Assembly: GCA_002371785.1 (NCBI GenBank)
Contig: DFGU01000121.1
Location: 1-18,618, forward strand
DNA from: Bacteroidales bacterium UBA3742
GTDB taxonomy: Bacteria > Bacteroidota > Bacteroidia > Bacteroidales > Paludibacteraceae
DNA length: 18,618 bases
Reading direction: 5' to 3'
A model generated the notes under the pieces. It was not told the DNA's origin and did not search any database. It saw nothing but the letters and a program-made list of their open reading frames with translations. Positions 14,910-18,618 of this stretch are shown here, one piece after another. Position 1 is the stretch's first letter; the number at the start of each line of letters is the position of its first letter. A program made the translations under genes and the position numbers.

Positions 14910-16469
14910 TTATTGGATTTTCCGACCCAGTAGGTCGTATGTTTTGCCGTCGCGCAGGATCAGCACCTGTCCGTCGCGCACCACTTTCTGAATGCTGCCT
15001 TCCGTGGGCTGAATGCTTTCCACCTCCAGCACGATCATCTGGCCGCCATCGTTCACGTCGAAGGTGATGATGCGGTTGTCCATCACGATATTGGTCACGT
15101 GGTAGTTGTCCATCTTCAGGAACTGGGTCGAACCCTTGGGGTAGAGGTCCGTGGCTTTGTCGCTATACGACGAGGTGTTGGCTCTGGCCTCCAGGATGTC
15201 TATACCCAGGCTGGTGCTGGTGTTGTTCACCGTGTTGTTGGCCCATTTCGATTTGCTCCACTGCACTTTGGTGGCCATCATGCCGCTGCCTTTCAGGTAC
15301 GTATCCCATCCCTCTTGCTGGCGGTTCTCCAGCAGGTAGAAGGTCGAGGGCAGTGGTTGCAGAATGTTGCTGATGCCTTGTCCTGTCTCGGTCAGCACGC
15401 AGGCTGCCTTGCTGTCCTGCAGCGGGGGTAGGGTGACGGAGCAGGCCGTATTCAGCAGCGTCGGTTCGATCCATCCCATGAACCAGCGCTCGTAGGCCGA
15501 GTAGTTGGGAGGGGTGTTGCCGTCGTTGTTGTAGGGGCCGTAGTCCATGATATCCCAGCTACCCATGGTGCGGTGACCGGCTTGGTTGGTGGCGTAGAAA
15601 TCGGGCAGACCCATCACGTGACTGAACTCGTGGCAGAACGTACCGATGCCGCAACGCTCGCCGGTCTGACCGTCTATCTCGTTCAGGCAGCAGTAGTGGT
15701 CCACCGTCTTGCCGTCCAGTTGGAAGTCCATACCCGTGTAGCTCAGTTCGTATTGGTGGGGCCAGACGGTGGAGGACGCACCGCCGTCGGCTTCGCCCTT
15801 GCCGGCATAGAGGATCACTACCCAATCTACCTTGCCGTCGCCGTCGCTATCGTACTTGCTGAAGTCGGCACCGCATTCGTTGTGGGCTAACTGACAAGCC
15901 TCTTGCACCAGTTCGTCCGGATGTCTGTCGTCGCCATTCCAGTCGTTGCTGCCGTAGTACGAGGCGTTCCGGCTGACCGTTACCGGTCCATAGACGTCTA
16001 TCTCCATGTCATATTGTCCCCAGCTCTGGTCGTAGAAGTACTGGTGGATCGAGCCCGTCGCACCGTTGTAGGTATAGGTCTCGCCCATCGCCCATGCGGT
16101 CATGTCGGCGTTGGTCTGCTGAAAAGCCTCGTCCTGGTAGCTCACCAGGATCACGGCGCCGCGCGGCGAGAGCAGACGGTCCGTTCCCGTCTCCTCTTTT
16201 GCCCGACGTGCCTTTGCCATGCGACTTTCACCTTTCACCTTTAACCTTTCACCTCTCTTCTCCTCGCTCATCGGCATCAGCGTCTCCTCGTCCAGCCAGC
16301 GGCCCTCGGCGTCCGTCAGGTAGTGGAAGGTCTCATCGCCGTTCTGATACACGATTTTCTCCGTTCCGTCAGCGGCCGTACGCACTTGTGCTTCTCGGCG
16401 TGCCGGAACGGCAGTTGCGCTCGCGGCAATAGCGCATAGCATTACTATGCCCAAAATTTTCTTCATCAT
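14910..16469 (-). CDS. Secreted M6-family zinc metalloprotease
   Basis: 519 residues. The signal peptide is 1-20 (hydrophobic ILGIVMLCAIAASATA). The short pro-region (about 21-95) contains NGDETFHYLTDAEGRWLDE, a pattern seen in M6 propeptides. The catalytic domain begins near residue 100 (SPRGAVILVSYQDE). Zinc site: HEFSHVMGLPD, H280, E281 (general base), H284, D290 (HExxHxxGxxD). The likely Met-turn is SWDIMDYG (M308). DSDGDGKVD (207-215) is an EF-hand-like calcium loop. The protein ends DGKTYDLLGRKIQ, a short tail common in secreted Bacteroidales proteins; it is too short to call a full sorting domain. ATGs at 16469 and 16466 are adjacent. Residues about 72-81 are encoded by a heptamer array. 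The upstream gene encodes a propeptide-like protein. Confidence 0.92.
   Translation of the reverse strand: MMKKILGIVMLCAIAASATAVPARREAQVRTAADGTEKIVYQNGDETFHYLTDAEGRWLDEETLMPMSEEKRGERLKVKGESRMAKARRAKEETGTDRLLSPRGAVILVSYQDEAFQQTNADMTAWAMGETYTYNGATGSIHQYFYDQSWGQYDMEIDVYGPVTVSRNASYYGSNDWNGDDRHPDELVQEACQLAHNECGADFSKYDSDGDGKVDWVVILYAGKGEADGGASSTVWPHQYELSYTGMDFQLDGKTVDHYCCLNEIDGQTGERCGIGTFCHEFSHVMGLPDFYATNQAGHRTMGSWDIMDYGPYNNDGNTPPNYSAYERWFMGWIEPTLLNTACSVTLPPLQDSKAACVLTETGQGISNILQPLPSTFYLLENRQQEGWDTYLKGSGMMATKVQWSKSKWANNTVNNTSTSLGIDILEARANTSSYSDKATDLYPKGSTQFLKMDNYHVTNIVMDNRIITFDVNDGGQMIVLEVESIQPTEGSIQKVVRDGQVLILRDGKTYDLLGRKIQ
16225..16252. repeat. Intragenic heptamer array (coding strand AGGTGAA/AGGTTAA) in the M6 protease pro-region
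   Basis: Four contiguous + strand heptamers: CTTTCAC (16225 and 16232), CTTTAAC (16239) and CTTTCAC (16246). On the coding strand they encode about GERLKVKGE, the basic linker between pro-region and catalytic domain. The one unit read in the frame AGG TNA is AGGTTAA (Leu) rather than AGGTGAA, which would give TGA. Confidence 0.9.
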
Positions 16470-16472
16470 ATA

Positions 16473-16504
16473 AACTTATCAACTAATCAACTCATCAACC
16501 TCAC
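16473..16504. repeat. Octamer array AACTNATC between propeptide-like and M6 protease genes
   Basis: The 31-base gap is made of AACTTATC (16473), AACTAATC (16481), AACTCATC (16489) and a diverged AACCTCAC (16497) that includes the upstream gene's stop (16503-16501). The coding strand reads GATGAGTT, GATTAGTT, GATAAGTT before TATATG, so stop triplets occur repeatedly. Confidence 0.85.
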
Positions 16505-16839
16505 TTCTTCTTCACTCCATGTTTCTCCAGCCATTTCAATTCACACTTCTTGCGATCCTCTGCGTTATGCGCTTTTCGGCACGATGCTTTGGCCTCACCT
16601 TTGCGGTTCAGTTTGGCGTACTTGTACCATCCGCGTTTGGTCTCCAGGATCTGCCATCCGTCCTCGGTCATCATCCAGTGTTTGTGTTCATCCCCACGCA
16701 GGTATGTGCGCAACGTGTCGCCGTTGGGCTGTACCCGTTCAATCAACCCGCGGTAGGCGGGTACTTTTGCCGGTTCTTGCGCTTGCATCCCCAGCACCAT
16801 CGTCGCCATCACAGCGACCAGTAAAACGATCTTTTTCAT
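16501..16839 (-). CDS. Small secreted protein resembling a stand-alone M6-protease propeptide
   Basis: 112 residues. The signal peptide is 1-20 (MKKIVLLVAVMATMVLGMQA). The mature part includes VPAYRGLIERVQPNGDTLRT (26-45), YLRGDEHKHWMMTEDGWQI (46-64), WYKYAKLNRKGE (71-82) and a Lys-rich end with Cys87 and Cys99. The pattern 'P.G......GDE..H....EDG......YyyA.l..G' is that of N-terminal pro-regions of M6 proteases, but no catalytic domain follows: the frame stops at 16501. The adjacent M6 protease carries its own shorter GDE..HY..DAEG motif. A trans-acting inhibitor or folding helper for the protease is a plausible role; a remnant of a degraded protease gene is the alternative. The gene is flanked on both sides by tandem arrays. 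Confidence 0.75.
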   Translation of the reverse strand: MKKIVLLVAVMATMVLGMQAQEPAKVPAYRGLIERVQPNGDTLRTYLRGDEHKHWMMTEDGWQILETKRGWYKYAKLNRKGEAKASCRKAHNAEDRKKCELKWLEKHGVKKK

Positions 16840-16860
16840 ATAATGTAATTTGTCTTTATT

Positions 16861-16960
16861 CTTACAGTGTTAACGGTCCTACAGCGCAGCGGTCTTACAG
16901 TGTAACGGTCCTACAGCGCAGGCGGTCCTACAGTGTTAACGGTCCTACAGCGCAGCGGTC
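16861..16960. repeat. 16/17-bp tandem array with core CGGTCYTACAG between mlaF-like and small secreted protein genes
   Basis: CGGTC starts at 16874, 16890, 16906, 16923, 16940 and 16956 (spacing 16, 16, 17, 17, 16). The units alternate strictly between a T type (CAGTGTTAA, CAGTGTAA) and a C type (CAGCGCAG, CAGCGCAGG). The mlaF-like stop codon (TAG, 16947-16945) and its last residues (RTAAL) lie inside the array. Only about 20 array-free bases remain before the next start codon. Confidence 0.94.
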
Positions 16961-17706
16961 CGAACTTTCTTGAAAAGTTCGCTGGCAAATACAAAATCCT
17001 CCAGCGCCTCGTTCTGCGCCGTATATATCTCCTTGCGGTTGCCCTGCCACTCCAGTTTGCCCAGACGCAGGAAGATCACCTTGTCGCCGATCTCCAGGAT
17101 CGAGTTCATGTCGTGGCTATTGACGATGGTACATATGCCGTACTCGCGCGTGATGTCGTGGATCAGTTTGTCGATCACGAGGCTGGTCTTGGGGTCCAAT
17201 CCCGAGTTGGGTTCGTCGCAGAACAGGTACTTCGGGTTCAGCGCTATAGCTCGTGCGATAGCTACGCGTTTCTGCATACCGCCCGATATCTCGGCGGGCA
17301 TCAGGTGGTAGGCCCGTTCGGCTATCTCTACGCGCTCCAGACAGAAGCGGGCACGCTCCTCTTTCTGCTGGTCGGTCATCTCGCGGTCGAACATCTCCAG
17401 GGGGAAGAGCACGTTCTCCAGCACGGTCATCGAGTCGAACAGCGCGCTGCCCTGGAAGAGCATGCCTACCTCGCGGTGTAGCATGCGTATCTCGTGTTCG
17501 CTCATCCGGGCTATGTCTCGTCCGTCGTATAGGATGCTCCCCGAGTCCAGTCGGTGCAAGCCAATCAGACTCTTCATCATCACGGTCTTGCCGCTACCCG
17601 ACTGACCGATGATCATGTTCACCTTGCCGTCCTCCAGCGTGGTGCTCACATGATCCAGCACCACCGTGCCGTCAAAACTCTTTACGATATCCTTAACTTC
17701 AATCAT
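16945..17706 (-). CDS. mlaF: MlaF-like ABC transporter ATPase (phospholipid transport)
   Basis: 253 residues with a complete ABC ATPase motif set: Walker A GQSGSGKTV (34-42), Q-loop Q85 in MLFQGSALFDSMTVLENV, signature ISGGMQKR (140-147), Walker B YLFCDEPNSGLDP (160-172, E165) and switch His198 in VNSHDM. The GSALFDSMTV stretch and the SGGMQKR signature are typical of MlaF/Ttg2A ATPases that work with MlaE permeases and MCE (MlaD) proteins to move phospholipids between membranes. It follows the mlaE-like gene with a 45-base gap. No mlaD, mlaB or mlaC lies in the window. The C-terminal residues RTAAL come from a tandem repeat, so the last few residues may be dispensable. Confidence 0.93.
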   Translation of the reverse strand: MIEVKDIVKSFDGTVVLDHVSTTLEDGKVNMIIGQSGSGKTVMMKSLIGLHRLDSGSILYDGRDIARMSEHEIRMLHREVGMLFQGSALFDSMTVLENVLFPLEMFDREMTDQQKEERARFCLERVEIAERAYHLMPAEISGGMQKRVAIARAIALNPKYLFCDEPNSGLDPKTSLVIDKLIHDITREYGICTIVNSHDMNSILEIGDKVIFLRLGKLEWQGNRKEIYTAQNEALEDFVFASELFKKVRTAAL

Positions 17707-17751
17707 AGATTTATAACTATTTCATAGTTGACCACTTCGTTGTAGGATCAA

Positions 17752-18489
17752 TCAAAGCAACAGCTTTGACAATATGAGATCCATGAAAAGGATCAAAATA
17801 TTGGAGTTAACTACCGCTTTCGTACTGGCGCGTCCCACATCCAGCGCACCTCCGCGAGCGGTGTAGCCGTAGTACGAACTGAGCGAGGTGATGATAAATG
17901 CAAACACCAGCGCCTTGATGATCGCGTACCAGATGAAGTACGGATTGAAGGCATACTGCACACCCAGCAGGTAGTCGTGTATCGTGATGATGTCCGTGAA
18001 CGCACCTACGCCCCATCCGCCTATCAGTCCGGCTGCGGTTGAGATGATGAACAGAAACGGCATCATGCTCATGAAGGCGATGATCTTCGGCAGAATCAGA
18101 TAGTTGGCGCTGTTCACACCCATGATCTCCATCGCGTCGATCTGCTCCGTGATGCGCATCGTACCTATCTCCGAGGCAATGTTACTGCCTACCTTACCGG
18201 CCAGTATCAGACACAGAATCGTGCTGGAGAACTCCAGCAGCAGCGTGTCGCGGGTCAGCAAACCTACGGTGTAGGTCGGCAGCAGCGGGTTCTCGGTGTT
18301 CGTCTTTGCCTGAATGGTCAGAATAGCACCAATGAATACAGATATAATCAGCACAATCGGCAACGATTGCAGACCCTGCTTCTCCAGCTCGCGGCTGTAC
18401 TGCCGCCAAAACATCCGCTGTCTGTCCGGCAGACGAAGCACTTTGCCCATCAGCAGCGTGTACTCTCCTATATGTTGGATAATATTCAT
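17752..18489 (-). CDS. mlaE: MlaE-like permease of the phospholipid ABC transporter
   Basis: 245 residues, polytopic, with hydrophobic segments near 43-62, 84-100, 130-158, 183-203 and 228-245. The conserved MlaE signature is EIGTMRITEQIDA (107-119), followed by MEIMGVN, and GGALDVGRASTKAVV (213-227) near the C-terminus is also typical. As a dimer with MlaF it forms the inner-membrane core of the Mla system, which controls outer-membrane lipid asymmetry. It is the first gene of the minus-strand cluster. A well-formed Bacteroidota promoter sits about 35 bases upstream, with an inverted repeat overlapping it. Confidence 0.93.
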   Translation of the reverse strand: MNIIQHIGEYTLLMGKVLRLPDRQRMFWRQYSRELEKQGLQSLPIVLIISVFIGAILTIQAKTNTENPLLPTYTVGLLTRDTLLLEFSSTILCLILAGKVGSNIASEIGTMRITEQIDAMEIMGVNSANYLILPKIIAFMSMMPFLFIISTAAGLIGGWGVGAFTDIITIHDYLLGVQYAFNPYFIWYAIIKALVFAFIITSLSSYYGYTARGGALDVGRASTKAVVNSNILILFMDLILSKLLL

Positions 18490-18519
18490 GTGATTTTTTT
18501 ATAAAACATTTATAAAAAG

Positions 18520-18554
18520 TGTGCAAAGGTACAACAAATTTTGCACATATGCAA
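18520..18554. promoter_or_regulatory. Inverted repeats overlapping the mlaE promoter (candidate operator)
   Basis: TGTGCAAA (18520-18527) and TTTGCACA (18540-18547) are a perfect 8-bp inverted pair with a 12-base spacer, one arm covering the -7 element. A second pair, TTGCA-N4-TGCAA (18541-18554), shares the right arm and covers the -33 element. The layout suits a repressor site, but no regulator is known. Confidence 0.4.
18524..18554 (-). promoter_or_regulatory. Bacteroidota-type promoter for mlaE-like gene and downstream cluster
   Basis: On the minus strand the -7 element TACCTTTG (18531-18524) matches TAnnTTTG, and TTG (18554-18552) 20 bases upstream matches the -33 element. The predicted start leaves a leader of roughly 25-30 A/T-rich bases before ATG 18489. 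Confidence 0.75.
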
Positions 18555-18618
18555 GCGTTCGGGCATTTTTCGTCCAATAAAATGGAATTTTATGGATTAA
18601 ATGGGATTATGGGGCATT

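Noticed and set aside
16861..16960. CRISPR array
   Set aside because: Units are 16/17 bases and contiguous, with no unique spacers of 30 or so bases and no cas genes nearby.
17707..17751. Possible array or hairpin between mlaE-like and mlaF-like genes (AACTAT...ATAGTT)
   Set aside because: Only one short 6-bp inverted pair with a 3-base loop is visible, no tandem period and no T-tract; it is too weak to call.
18575..18618. Degenerate ATGG-containing repeats at the window end
   Set aside because: Four ATGG words occur at 8-11 base intervals, but the units are too diverged and the stretch is cut by the window edge, so array status cannot be supported.

Overview
The window looks like a chromosomal segment from a member of the Bacteroidota, probably Bacteroidales. 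Three things point there: a promoter with the Bacteroidota-type -7 element (TAnnTTTG, here TACCTTTG) upstream of the mlaE-like gene, start sites without clear Shine-Dalgarno sequences, and a gene set typical of the phylum (Wzi-family outer-membrane barrel, TonB-type barrel, MlaE/MlaF pair, secreted M6 protease with a short C-terminal 'YDLLGRK' tail). The genus is not resolved. All 17 protein genes are compact; no tRNA, rRNA, CRISPR array or insertion sequence was seen, and no stretch over 300 bases lacks a gene.

Left part, + strand (1-5438): the 3' end of murF (peptidoglycan precursor ligase), a membrane-anchored coiled-coil protein of unknown role, the chaperone genes grpE and dnaJ, and a TonB-receptor-like outer-membrane barrel. 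The barrel gene overlaps the convergent gene cluster by 45 bases.

Right part, - strand (18489 down to 5394): twelve co-directional genes. In transcription order they are an mlaE-like permease and mlaF-like ATPase (phospholipid transport), a small secreted protein resembling an M6-protease propeptide, the M6 metalloprotease, xth (exonuclease III), lptB (LPS export ATPase), an LtaS/sulfatase-like membrane enzyme, a Kelch-repeat lipoprotein, a Wzi-like barrel, a GT-A glycosyltransferase, a fused glycosyltransferase-kinase, and an O-antigen-ligase/polymerase-like protein. Most of the genes serve the outer envelope: lipid supply, LPS export, sugar and phosphate decoration, and surface polymer joining. 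Several junctions are ATGA overlaps, suggesting translational coupling.

The most unusual signal lies between the genes. Six of the non-overlapping intergenic gaps are filled almost from stop codon to start codon by short tandem arrays: heptamers (AGGTTAT/GTTATGG type at 1758-1813 and 13269-13331; TCGTTRG type at 8784-8867), an octamer (16473-16504) and a 16/17-mer with core CGGTCYT (14068-14142 and 16861-16960). They take in the neighbouring stop codons, some C-terminal codons and some start codons. A related heptamer array sits in frame inside the M6 protease gene. Other points of note are the GT2-kinase fusion, the stand-alone propeptide-like gene next to its protease, a duplicated translation-start region, an inverted repeat over the mlaE promoter and a sigma-54-like element before grpE.
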